NCBI RefSeq assembly: GCF_014640335.1
Contig: NZ_BMGT01000002.1
Span: 620,001-684,000, forward strand
Direction of reading: 5' to 3'
Length of the DNA: 64,000 bases
Source of the DNA: Edaphobacter dinghuensis
Lineage (GTDB): Bacteria; Acidobacteriota; Terriglobia; Terriglobales; Acidobacteriaceae
Shown here in pieces: positions 52,793 to 64,000 of the stretch. The notes beneath the pieces are model-generated. The model was not told where the DNA came from, made no database searches, and was given only the letters and a program-made list of their open reading frames with translations. Both the position numbers and the translations under genes were made by a program. Within the stretch, counting starts at the first letter, position 1. Each line of letters opens with the position of its first letter.

Positions 52793-53197
52793 CAGATGCC
52801 TCCCAATATTGCGATTCAATAGGACCCGAGAAATCGTTTTCTCAAATGCAGCAAATTATGCTAATTTCGATCGTCAGGGAGACTACAGAGTCTTACTTCA
52901 GAATGTCAAGGATTTTCTCAACCAAAAGTTGGAGTGCCAACTCTCGGAGATTTTTGCAGACTGTAAAAATTGACGTTTGCCTTATGTGCACCGGTAAAGA
53001 AGATCGCTGAAACAAGAAAGCGCAGGGACTGGAAACGATTCGCCCAGCGTGAGATTGGCGTCGGGAAAACGATAACCAAATATTGGAATATCGGTATTCC
53101 ATCTTTGGGAGGTTGCAGGTCTATGCGAGACCAGCGCTCTCGTTAGGGGAAGCAACTCGCCATAGCCGATTAATAGGATGGCTTTTCTTCGAATCTT
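52793..53197. other. Promoter region of the TonB receptor gene
   Basis: About 400 AT-rich bases between two minus-strand genes. It has the operator-like site at 52828-52843, a GGAATA-TCGG-TATTCC inverted repeat (53085-53100) overlapping CCAAATATTGG, and two other AAACGAT-containing stretches. No coding sequence is convincing. Confidence 0.5.
52828..52843 (-). promoter_or_regulatory. Operator-like palindrome upstream of TonB receptor (site 3)
   Basis: GAGAAATCGTTTTCTC; on the minus strand it reads GAGAAAACGATTTCTC. The arms GAGAAA/TTTCTC are inverted around a central (A/T)CG. It is close to the start (36 bases), suggesting repression near the transcription start. Confidence 0.5.
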
Positions 53198-54393
53198 CTA
53201 TGGAGCGGTACCCGATGATGATGCGGGTGTCTGTTTGACCTCTTGCCGACTGACATCCCGGACTGATTCGGCTCGGCTCGTTCCTTCATTGTCGTGAAGC
53301 TTCAGAAACTGCTTCATGGCCTCTTCCTGCTCAGCTTTGTGGCCGAGCGCGCGCTCGGCAAGCGACAAGCGATACCACGAGGCATCATCGTTAGGATCGT
53401 TGGCGATAGCCGTCTTCAGGTATGGGAGCGCCTTTGCCGGTTGTCCCATCGAAACAAGCACGGTGCCGAGTCCGAGGTTCGCTTCAGGAAAGTCGGGATA
53501 GATCTTTAAAGCAGCTTCGAAGTATGTCTTTGCTGCATCGTTCTCTCCTGCCAGCCGATGCAGCTCTCCTATTTCATAGGAGGCGTTTGCGTTGTCGGGG
53601 TTCAGCTTCAGCTCCTGCTGGAACTCTGCCATGGCGTTGGTTAGATCTTCGGGATGATGCGTGTGACGCTCGCGCTCGCGCAGACACCGCCCGATGCGGT
53701 AATGGATGCCACGATGTTTTGGATCGATAGCCAGTATCTTCTGATAGGCTGCGATGGCATCCTCGAACGATCCTTCGCTCTCCTTGGCCTCGGCTGTGGC
53801 TTGTTGTCTCCAGATAGAGTCTGGCGCAACTGCTACCAGCTTCTGCACGGTGAGAAAGGCAAAGTTTCCGAAGATGCGCTCGTTGTGATACAGAACCTCG
53901 GGATCGGAGGGGAAGAGGCGCTGCAACTCCAGTGCAACTTCTACCGCCTTGCTATCCTGCTGCAAGGCGGTGTAAGCGCGCTCAAGCTCGAGACCACTCA
54001 TTCGCTTTACCGGTTCGTCCTGCGCTGTGCGGAAGGTCTGCTCCAGTTCCGGCAGCGCAACTTTGTAGTCTCCCAACTCGGCCTGAGACATTGCGATGAG
54101 TCCATCGAGCTTGGGTAGCTCCGGCTTAATTCGCTTTGCTTCGTCGAGTTGCTTGAGCGCCTCGGGATAGTCTCCCTGTTGAAAGTAGATGACTCCGATG
54201 GTTGCATGGATCTCAGCGACATCGGGATTGGCGTGGCTGAGTCGCTCGAATATCTTGAGCGCGCCGTCGGTGTCGCCAGCAGCCAGAGCCCTTTGAGCTG
54301 TGGCGTAGTCGCGCTGCATCTCAGTCTGCTGTGCCTGGGCCGGGGCAAAGAACAACAACGGACTGAGAGCGGCGACAACTATAAAACGAAGCT

Positions 54394-54397
<4 letters not shown>
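53198..54397 (-). CDS. Secreted TPR-repeat protein
   Basis: 399 residues with a cleavable signal (VVAALSPLLFFAPAQAQ) and at least five tetratricopeptide repeats (for example AALKIYPDFPEANLGLGTV, AIANDPNDDASWYRLSLA). The C-terminal 45 residues are polar and low complexity. Its ATG overlaps the stop of GH106 (ATGA), so it is made in step with that enzyme. It may help assemble or bind the glycan machinery at the cell surface or periplasm. Unlike the TPR at 47938 it has no lipobox. Confidence 0.82.
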
Positions 54398-57816
<3,419 letters not shown>

Positions 57817-57948
57817 GGGATCTCCAGTATGTATGTCAGTCAAGTACAAAAGCTACGGCAGGCGCAGCACTAGATTTCGATTGGCGACGAAGAGGTAGAG
57901 AAGCTCAAGGCATTGGCGATGAGCTTCTCTCTGCTAGCTGGTGTATGG

Positions 57949-60900
57949 TCAGAAGGTCAGCTTTCCACTCAACTGAATCACCCTGCCCGGTGATGAGCTT
58001 GTGATCTTTCCTGCGAGTGAATCTGTCAGACCGTTATCGATTGCAGAGCCGCCACCCGATCCTCCCGTAGCCAAACCGCCTACAGTTATTGCGTATTGGT
58101 GATGATTGAAGGTATTGAATGTATCGACACGGAAGGCAAGTCTCATCTGATCGGTGAGAGCGAGGCTCTTTGCGAGACCCATGTCGAAGTTATTGATGCC
58201 GGGCTGACGTAGGAAGTTACGGCCAGTGTTGCCATATACTCCAGGCGCCGATTGGTAGAAGCATGCCATATTCAAACGCTGAAACTTCGCCATGACACCA
58301 CCGTGAATATTACAACCTGGGACATAGCTGGCACGGGGAGCAATACTGCCGGTGTAGTTGAGTGGATCGGCTGAGTTGATTCCGAAAGGAAATCCGCTCT
58401 GAAAGGTTGTAATACCAGTGAGCTCCCATCCGCCTACCAGCAAGTCAGTGGCTCGGTTAGCTCCTCCCATCACCTTCTTGCCTCGACCAATGGGAAGGTC
58501 ATAAACATAGCTCGCAACAAAACGCTGGTTAACATCAAAGTCCGATGGAGCATAGTCTAAATTTGGGTTGTGGTTATCCATGAAGCCCTGATAACCGGCA
58601 CCACTTGCACCTACTCCGGCCGCGGCAGACTTGTCATCCATGCTCTTCGCCCAGGTATAGATCGCAGTTACCGCAAGTGAACTGGTGCGATGCTCGAACT
58701 TCGCATTCATCGAGTTGTAGTTGGAGTATCCGTGCCAGTCGCTGTTGATGTAGATACTGGTGAAATTCTTATAGGGCAGCCGCGAACTCGGAAGGCAAGG
58801 AGCAACCTTTGTATTCTTATATGATCCATCGGGATTCTGCGCGTCGCAAAATGCCAAGCTATCCGCAGGAATTGCATTGGGTTGAGCGATATCGTGCCGA
58901 GTCAGAAGATGGGTTCCCTTTGACCCGATATAGTTCAGCTCGAACGTTGTATTCCTTGCAAGCGACCGCTGCGTTGAAAGCGACCATTGCTGGACATAGG
59001 GATTCAACGGATTGTCAGATTCGATAACCGCAATGAACGTCAGCGTCGATACAGGAAACGGAAGGAGTGTGGCGAAAGGTGTAAATAAGTCATTTGTCAG
59101 CTTTGAAACACCGGCGTTCGTTGCCGGGGTGAGATTATTACGAATGGCGTAGGGATAGATGTCACCCGAGTCGTCGATCTCGCGTCCCTCAGATGAATCC
59201 CAGAAGATGCCGTAGCCGCCGCGAATAACGGTCTTATCTCCAGCGCGATAGGCAAAGCCGAACCGTGGAGCAAAGGGAGTCTTCGAGCCGGGATGAGGGA
59301 CATTCGATCCACAATAACGCAGGATCGGCGTCACATTATCGTAACCAACTCCGGTTGCTACACCGTTTGTTCCCAGAGTCTTGTCGGCGTAGCACAATCC
59401 ACCTTGGGTATTTTGGTTATCGAGCCAGAAGAAGTGATTCTGCGCTTCATAGGGTGCAGCACGAAAATCCCAGCGCATACCAATATTCAATGTAAGTCTC
59501 TGGGTTACTTTCAGATCATCTTGAGCGTATGGCGCAAAGTAGCTGAAGATGTGAGTCTGGGGATTGCCGGCCTGATCGGTTGGGCTCAGAGGACCCGGTA
59601 CATAACCGGCAGCGCTGCTGTAATAGCCGAGAAGCATATCAGCGACAGCATTACCGGTACCGCAGTCAGCGTTGCTCGCCGGGCAACCTACCTTATTGTT
59701 AGTGATAGATGCTGAACTAAATCCATAGTCGCCCAGAAAATCGTCATCAAGGTTGCGTACCAACCGCCAACGCCGATAGTCGCCACCGAAGCCAAAGGTG
59801 TTTCTTCCCTTTACCCACGTATAGGAGTCAGCAAACTCCCATGCGGGCTGATCGGATCCGGTGTAAGCGTTGACAGGACCACCGACGGTTGCGTACTGGC
59901 TTAGACCAATACTGGGATAGGTAAGCTGAAGCGGTCCGAACTTCTGGAAAGTTCCCGTAAGCCCCAGCGACGTGACAAAGGAGTCAGGTGGAGTTGTGGC
60001 TCCCTGAGGTGCAGAGGCATCAAGATAACCGAAGCGGAAGTTATTCGTGCTCCGTGTGCCGAGACTGATGGTGTGCGATATCTCCCAGTTCTTTTGTGTC
60101 TCATACTGTGTCTCAAGGCCGTAGACAAGCGAAGCAGTGTTAAGGCTGCTATTTTGATAGGTCGAATAAGTGTAGCGCCCAAAGACAAGACCAAGCTTAC
60201 CTAGCGTCTGATCGACGCGGTACGTCTGCTGGTTCGTGACCAGAGGTAATCCAACCGACTTTACAAAGTTAATCGTACCGGGAGTAGCGTTAGCTGCACC
60301 AGCGTTCGGAGTAGGCCAGAAGCCTGCACCAATCGCAGCATTGGCTAGACGTGCTGTAATCCGACTGGCGGGGATCTTGTTTCCAGGAAAAGGTTGACCG
60401 GTAAGTGGGTCTACAGGAAGACAATTCAGACTCGAATTTAAGTTTGTGGTGCATGCGGTACTTCCGTTGACCGGAAGATTTTCTGCGGAGAAGTCGCCAG
60501 TCAGCACCGCAGGATTTGGCACGGATGCCTTTTCGATCGTCCCGTTGATGATGCGCCATCCTTCATAGTTTGCCATCCAGAACGTTTTGTTGCGGCCGTC
60601 GTACAGTTTGGGAATGTACACCGGCCCGTCTGCAACGAAACCAAACTGATTCTGGCGCAACTTTGGAAGGGGAGTTTTCACTCCTGCCTGATAGTCGGCT
60701 GCGGTTGGGAACGGACTTGCATCATACGCATTGTTACGGTTGAACTCAAATACTGTTCCATGAATCCTGTTGGTTCCGCTCTTACTGACGAGATTGATCT
60801 GGTTGGCGCTGAAGCCGAACTCGGCGGGATAGCTGCCACTCTCAACTTTGAACTCCTGAATCGCATCCTGCGACAGAATGACCGCAGGAGTTACCAGCGC

Positions 60901-61563
60901 TGTATCTGTATTGATCAACCCATCGAGGGTGTAGTTATTCGACTCGGGCCGAGCTCCATTGATGCTGATGGCATTACCTGATCCCTGGCGCATTGTGCCT
61001 TGCTCGCCGCCTACTGTGACTGCTCCTGCGCCCAGCAAGAGCAGTTGCATGAAGTTGCGGCCGTTGAGCGGAAGCTCTTCTACCTGCTTCTGACTCACTA
61101 GCTGTCCGATGGCGGAGCTATCGGTATCGAGCGCTAATGCTTGCGCCATCACCTGCACGGTCTCGGTTACCGCTCCCGGCTTCAAGACCACGTTGACGCG
61201 AATCTTCTGATCAACGGCAAGTGTGAAGTCGCTTGTCACCGACTTCTGAAATCCCGACATCTCAGCCGACACAGAATAAGATCCCGGGTTCAACGATGAA
61301 GCCTGATAGTCTCCCGATGAACTGGAAGTCATGCGAACCTTCGCATCGGTTGCAGTGTTGGTCACGGTCACAACCGCATTCGCAACGATAGCGCCGGTAC
61401 TATCGGTCACGGTCCCCAGAATCGTCCCTGTAGCTCCAGCCTGAGCATAAAGCCTGTCAGAGACCGCGAACAAGCTTACGAAAAGGAGCGTGGCCTGAGC
61501 TGCTCTCAAGAAGATTTTTATCTTCGCTGATTTATTTTTCTGAATCGCCTCGTGGTTCTGCAT
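57949..61563 (-). CDS. TonB-dependent receptor with N-terminal CarboxypepD_reg domain (second)
   Basis: About 1204 residues: signal (TLLFVSLFAVSDRLYAQ), the regulatory beta sandwich (GTILGTVTDSTGAIVANAVV), a plug (VEELPLNGRNFMQLLLLGAGAV) and a large beta barrel that ends with aromatic LSGKLTF. It probably imports rhamnose- or arabinose-bearing oligosaccharides, judging by GH106 132 bases downstream. Start 61563 follows GGAGG. The frame is open to 61620 without useful content. Different in sequence from the receptor at 49499, so not a recent duplicate. Confidence 0.9.
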   Translation of the reverse strand: MQNHEAIQKNKSAKIKIFLRAAQATLLFVSLFAVSDRLYAQAGATGTILGTVTDSTGAIVANAVVTVTNTATDAKVRMTSSSSGDYQASSLNPGSYSVSAEMSGFQKSVTSDFTLAVDQKIRVNVVLKPGAVTETVQVMAQALALDTDSSAIGQLVSQKQVEELPLNGRNFMQLLLLGAGAVTVGGEQGTMRQGSGNAISINGARPESNNYTLDGLINTDTALVTPAVILSQDAIQEFKVESGSYPAEFGFSANQINLVSKSGTNRIHGTVFEFNRNNAYDASPFPTAADYQAGVKTPLPKLRQNQFGFVADGPVYIPKLYDGRNKTFWMANYEGWRIINGTIEKASVPNPAVLTGDFSAENLPVNGSTACTTNLNSSLNCLPVDPLTGQPFPGNKIPASRITARLANAAIGAGFWPTPNAGAANATPGTINFVKSVGLPLVTNQQTYRVDQTLGKLGLVFGRYTYSTYQNSSLNTASLVYGLETQYETQKNWEISHTISLGTRSTNNFRFGYLDASAPQGATTPPDSFVTSLGLTGTFQKFGPLQLTYPSIGLSQYATVGGPVNAYTGSDQPAWEFADSYTWVKGRNTFGFGGDYRRWRLVRNLDDDFLGDYGFSSASITNNKVGCPASNADCGTGNAVADMLLGYYSSAAGYVPGPLSPTDQAGNPQTHIFSYFAPYAQDDLKVTQRLTLNIGMRWDFRAAPYEAQNHFFWLDNQNTQGGLCYADKTLGTNGVATGVGYDNVTPILRYCGSNVPHPGSKTPFAPRFGFAYRAGDKTVIRGGYGIFWDSSEGREIDDSGDIYPYAIRNNLTPATNAGVSKLTNDLFTPFATLLPFPVSTLTFIAVIESDNPLNPYVQQWSLSTQRSLARNTTFELNYIGSKGTHLLTRHDIAQPNAIPADSLAFCDAQNPDGSYKNTKVAPCLPSSRLPYKNFTSIYINSDWHGYSNYNSMNAKFEHRTSSLAVTAIYTWAKSMDDKSAAAGVGASGAGYQGFMDNHNPNLDYAPSDFDVNQRFVASYVYDLPIGRGKKVMGGANRATDLLVGGWELTGITTFQSGFPFGINSADPLNYTGSIAPRASYVPGCNIHGGVMAKFQRLNMACFYQSAPGVYGNTGRNFLRQPGINNFDMGLAKSLALTDQMRLAFRVDTFNTFNHHQYAITVGGLATGGSGGGSAIDNGLTDSLAGKITSSSPGRVIQLSGKLTF

Positions 61564-62237
61564 GATGGATCCTCCGGAGTTTTCGAACCGAATTCTTAAA
61601 CGGGATAGCTCCGTCAACACCGCAAACGACGCAGCCTTTACCCGATGAGTCCTCTATAAAATTCCTACTCGGCGTTTCAGCAGATTTATTCGCAACACGA
61701 TCAGTTACGCCAAAGTAGGCACAATGAGCCCAAGCAGCAGTTACTCGAAAAAGAGCTACACACAGAAACAAGTGAACGTTGTTGCCATATCGAAACTTGT
61801 TCGCTATTGAGGAACGGCGCAACAATAGCTCTCTAAAATAGCAATGTCAATCATTAAAAATAGTTTTTCTATTGACAACTGCGAAATCACAGACATCTTT
61901 CGTCTACGGAAGCCGCAATCCATTTGGCAACGATCAAGCTGTCAGACCACTGCTACAGTTCGTCCGTCATCAGCGTGTAAGCACTCAATGCCGTCAGTTG
62001 CACGCAATATAACAAAACGCCATCTATAGACCCCGTATTACGGTAAGTCGCATCTCAGCCCAAAGCCTTCTTGGATAGAAGCGAATGGATAGTTAGGAGA
62101 TGTCGTGAAGTGCAGTTTGAAGACACTTAGCATGTCGAGGTCGGACCACATGCTTACTCTGGATTCCGGAATATTCTGCAAGAGCAAGATCAATTTTCTG
62201 ACTGCTCTCTTCCCTGTTTCCGATGATGAATCGATTT
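61564..62237. other. Intergenic region between IclR-type gene and TonB receptor
   Basis: About 670 bases of lower GC than neighbouring genes. It contains the inverted repeat CTATTG...CAATAG (about 61803-61828) and a CGAA-N5-TTCG palindrome in the TonB receptor promoter region. No IclR effector-domain remnant and no other convincing gene was found. Confidence 0.45.
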
Positions 62238-62603
62238 CTAAGCTATCTCGACCTGATTTCGATAAAGTGAGTCAGAGGAACACGACGAAGAGTCGAATTC
62301 AGCGTTCAGCTTTCTTGCGATCGCATAGGCTCCATTATTCGCATGGCAGAGGCGCCCACTCACCACAAGAGTTCTAACAATTCGATAGACTGTCGTCTTT
62401 GCAATTCCGGTTTCTTGATGAATCTGTTCGATCCGCATCCCCCCTGGCACCTCTCCGAGAAGATCGAGCACCTGAACGGACTTCAATAAAATGGGAACTA
62501 TATACTCGCGATCCAGATCAGGTTGCAAGCGTCGTGCTCTATCAGTTCGACTCTCCCTGGCACGATACTTCGTTAAAATTTTGGCCTCTGTAATTGGCGA
62601 CAT
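62238..62603 (-). CDS. Short IclR-type helix-turn-helix regulator
   Basis: 121 residues. The N-terminal part holds an IclR-type winged helix (SVQVLDLLGEVPGGMRIEQI then GIAKTTVYRIVRTLVVSGRL), the usual family DNA-binding domain. The sugar-sensing C-terminal domain of about 170 residues is missing; after the wing the protein ends in a serine-rich tail. RBS GAGGAG precedes the ATG. It lies 53 bases downstream of the sugar isomerase gene on the same strand and is likely co-transcribed. It may be a genuine short regulator or a truncated one. Confidence 0.7.
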   Translation of the reverse strand: MSPITEAKILTKYRARESRTDRARRLQPDLDREYIVPILLKSVQVLDLLGEVPGGMRIEQIHQETGIAKTTVYRIVRTLVVSGRLCHANNGAYAIARKLNAEFDSSSCSSDSLYRNQVEIA

Positions 62604-62656
62604 GCTTATCTCCTCTCAGGAAACGAACAAGATTCATAAAGCCGCGCTGAAGAACT

Positions 62657-64000
62657 TCACTGGATTCGGGCAAATCCAAGATTAAGAAACAATGCGATTT
62701 TTTCGAGTTGCGCTGCGAGATGTCCAACCCCGACAGCACAGTGATGCGCAGGCCCTTGGGCATTCCATTGCTCAACGAAACGTCGCGCTCCCTGCGGAAA
62801 GCGATAACGGCTATTTGTGTTGCCGATCTCAAGGATCCTGCCAGCCACGCTATCACCCTCTGCAACAAGTAATTTGAAGCCACGGGCCCTATCTTCTACG
62901 ACGGAAAGCAGAGTGACTGGTCCATGCTTCACGGACATCTCTACCGACAACCCTTTGCCTACTTTGCCGTGATACACCTGCAAGGGACGCACCTTGATCT
63001 TGCCCTGAGCGATTCCAATGTGGCCTGGCCCATCGTGCCCCATCAGAACAAGGTCCGATGCAAAGTCCATTGCGTAGTATTCCGTGAAGGATCCGCCTGC
63101 GCCGAGAAGGTCCATAATCTTCATCGCAATGACATTCTTCACCTCGTATTCTCCGGCAACAGGAATGTTTCGTCCCGTAAGCATTGAGGTTCCCAGAATG
63201 ATCGAACTCATCGTAGCTTCGTTTTCAGAGATGCCGCTACCCTTGTAGAAGTACGCCATCAGGTCGAGATCGTGATTGCAGACAAATCTGTCCAGCGCTA
63301 CAGCGGTTCGCGCTGCATCTGCAAGCTCAACCGGCGAGCAATTCGCATCGACGTCGAAAAACTCTCTGAACTCGTGAAGCTTTTCCTGAACCGCGCTCTC
63401 CGCGGAATCAGTGCGCATCTGGCTGAGTTCATCCACCTCGAGCATCTCTAGCTGAATGCCGAAGCGGCCACTTACCTGTGTCAAGTCGGTGGCAATATCG
63501 AGCATGCCACTGTAGTAATGTCCCATGAGTCCCAGTCGGCTATGGGCGAGAGCACTTCCGACCTCTGCTGCACGAAGCCATTCCTCGACTTCATTCCAAC
63601 ACTCCGGATCGTCATACAACATTCCAGTTACCTGATGAAAGCTCATGTCTAAACGCGTTAGGACATTGGCGATCTCTGGCATAGGACATGAGCTGCAGTG
63701 CGCCAACCACTCTCCTGTCATTGCCGTACGGCTAGTCATTTGATTGAAGCTTTCGTACTCAATTGCCGGAGCAGGCTGCAGGTTCAGGAAAACTACCGGC
63801 ACCTTTGCACGCAGGATCACTGGGAGCACTGTTGCCGAGAGTGCATAAGTGGTCACATAAATCAAAAGGATATCGATATCATTGCGCCGGCAGGAGTGCC
63901 CTGCTTCGACCGACTTTGCCGTCGTATCAACTAGACCAAGATTAACAACCTCGCGTGTCGGTCGAGTAATACGCTGTTCTACTTCGGCCAGATATCCCAG
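62657..64000 (-). CDS. L-arabinose/L-fucose isomerase family protein, partial
   Basis: The frame is open to the window edge, so the N-terminus lies beyond. About 448 residues are visible. Recognisable stretches: LLIYVTTYALSATVLPVILR followed by VPVVFLNLQPAPA, then MGHYYSGMLDIATDLT and the active-site region DFASDLVLMGHDGPGHIGIAQG. This resembles the L-arabinose/L-fucose isomerases that convert aldose to ketose in the cytosol. Exact sugar is not decidable from the sequence; with GH127 and GH106 nearby, L-arabinose or L-rhamnose/L-fucose are candidates. It precedes the IclR-type gene. Confidence 0.85.
   Translation of the reverse strand: MGYLAEVEQRITRPTREVVNLGLVDTTAKSVEAGHSCRRNDIDILLIYVTTYALSATVLPVILRAKVPVVFLNLQPAPAIEYESFNQMTSRTAMTGEWLAHCSSCPMPEIANVLTRLDMSFHQVTGMLYDDPECWNEVEEWLRAAEVGSALAHSRLGLMGHYYSGMLDIATDLTQVSGRFGIQLEMLEVDELSQMRTDSAESAVQEKLHEFREFFDVDANCSPVELADAARTAVALDRFVCNHDLDLMAYFYKGSGISENEATMSSIILGTSMLTGRNIPVAGEYEVKNVIAMKIMDLLGAGGSFTEYYAMDFASDLVLMGHDGPGHIGIAQGKIKVRPLQVYHGKVGKGLSVEMSVKHGPVTLLSVVEDRARGFKLLVAEGDSVAGRILEIGNTNSRYRFPQGARRFVEQWNAQGPAHHCAVGVGHLAAQLEKIALFLNLGFARIQ

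Noticed and set aside
53085..53100. GGAATA-TCGG-TATTCC as terminator of the TPR gene
   Set aside because: Six-base AT-rich stem, 100 bases after the stop, no T-run; more likely part of the receptor promoter region or chance.

Overview
The window looks like chromosome from a soil Acidobacteriota of the Terriglobia/Acidobacteriaceae type (Granulicella, Edaphobacter and Terriglobus relatives). This is inferred from GC-rich coding, PadR plus an acidobacterial 'orphan permease' protein, very large Oar/CarboxypepD_reg-type TonB-dependent receptors without SusD, many Tat-exported glycoside hydrolases, and short interspersed palindromic repeats. No rRNA, tRNA, IS element, integrase or CRISPR array was seen. 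Both ends cut a gene: a NamZ/DUF1343 protein at the left and an L-arabinose/L-fucose-type isomerase at the right.

Layout. 1-11.4 kb: NamZ tail, PhoU, a ketoglutarate-semialdehyde dehydrogenase, an FGE/sulfatase pair, and two GH28 pectinases around a two-domain acetyl-esterase-like hydrolase. 11.4-17.7 kb: mtnA, a small membrane protein, a rhamnogalacturonan acetylesterase, a TlpA thioredoxin, a zinc phospholipase-C-like protein, a lipoprotein and a PEP-CTERM protein. 18-22.8 kb: GH35 beta-galactosidase and GH106 rhamnosidase. 22.8-38.7 kb is mostly housekeeping: a WcaI-type glycosyltransferase, split oligopeptide permeases, a YfcE phosphoesterase, a CNNM/CorC protein, trxA, thrC-thrB, modABC, murB, a bacilliredoxin, an AAA+/Fis protein, and PadR with its permease-like partner. 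38.9-64 kb is a second carbohydrate island: GH36, GH127, GH31, GH127-like, TPR lipoprotein, TonB receptor, TPR protein, GH106, TonB receptor, IclR-type HTH and sugar isomerase.

Function. The left island has much of what is needed to dismantle rhamnogalacturonan-I and pectin: backbone GH28s, deacetylation, rhamnose removal, galactan trimming and a desulfation option. It also has a dehydrogenase fitting oxidation of uronate/aldarate or pentose products. The right island fits arabinose-, galactose- and rhamnose-bearing side chains, with TonB receptors for uptake and an isomerase as cytosolic entry.

Most notable observations: (1) a SusCD-like arrangement in which a secreted TPR lipoprotein sits where SusD would be; (2) a near-identical palindrome upstream of three carbohydrate gene units, suggesting one regulator; (3) a perfect 16-bp parS-like palindrome between modA and modB; (4) an intergenic-type palindromic element inserted in frame in the GH35 gene; (5) several enzymes with altered catalytic motifs (esterase domain 2, the second GH28, the AAA+ protein lacking GAFTGA).
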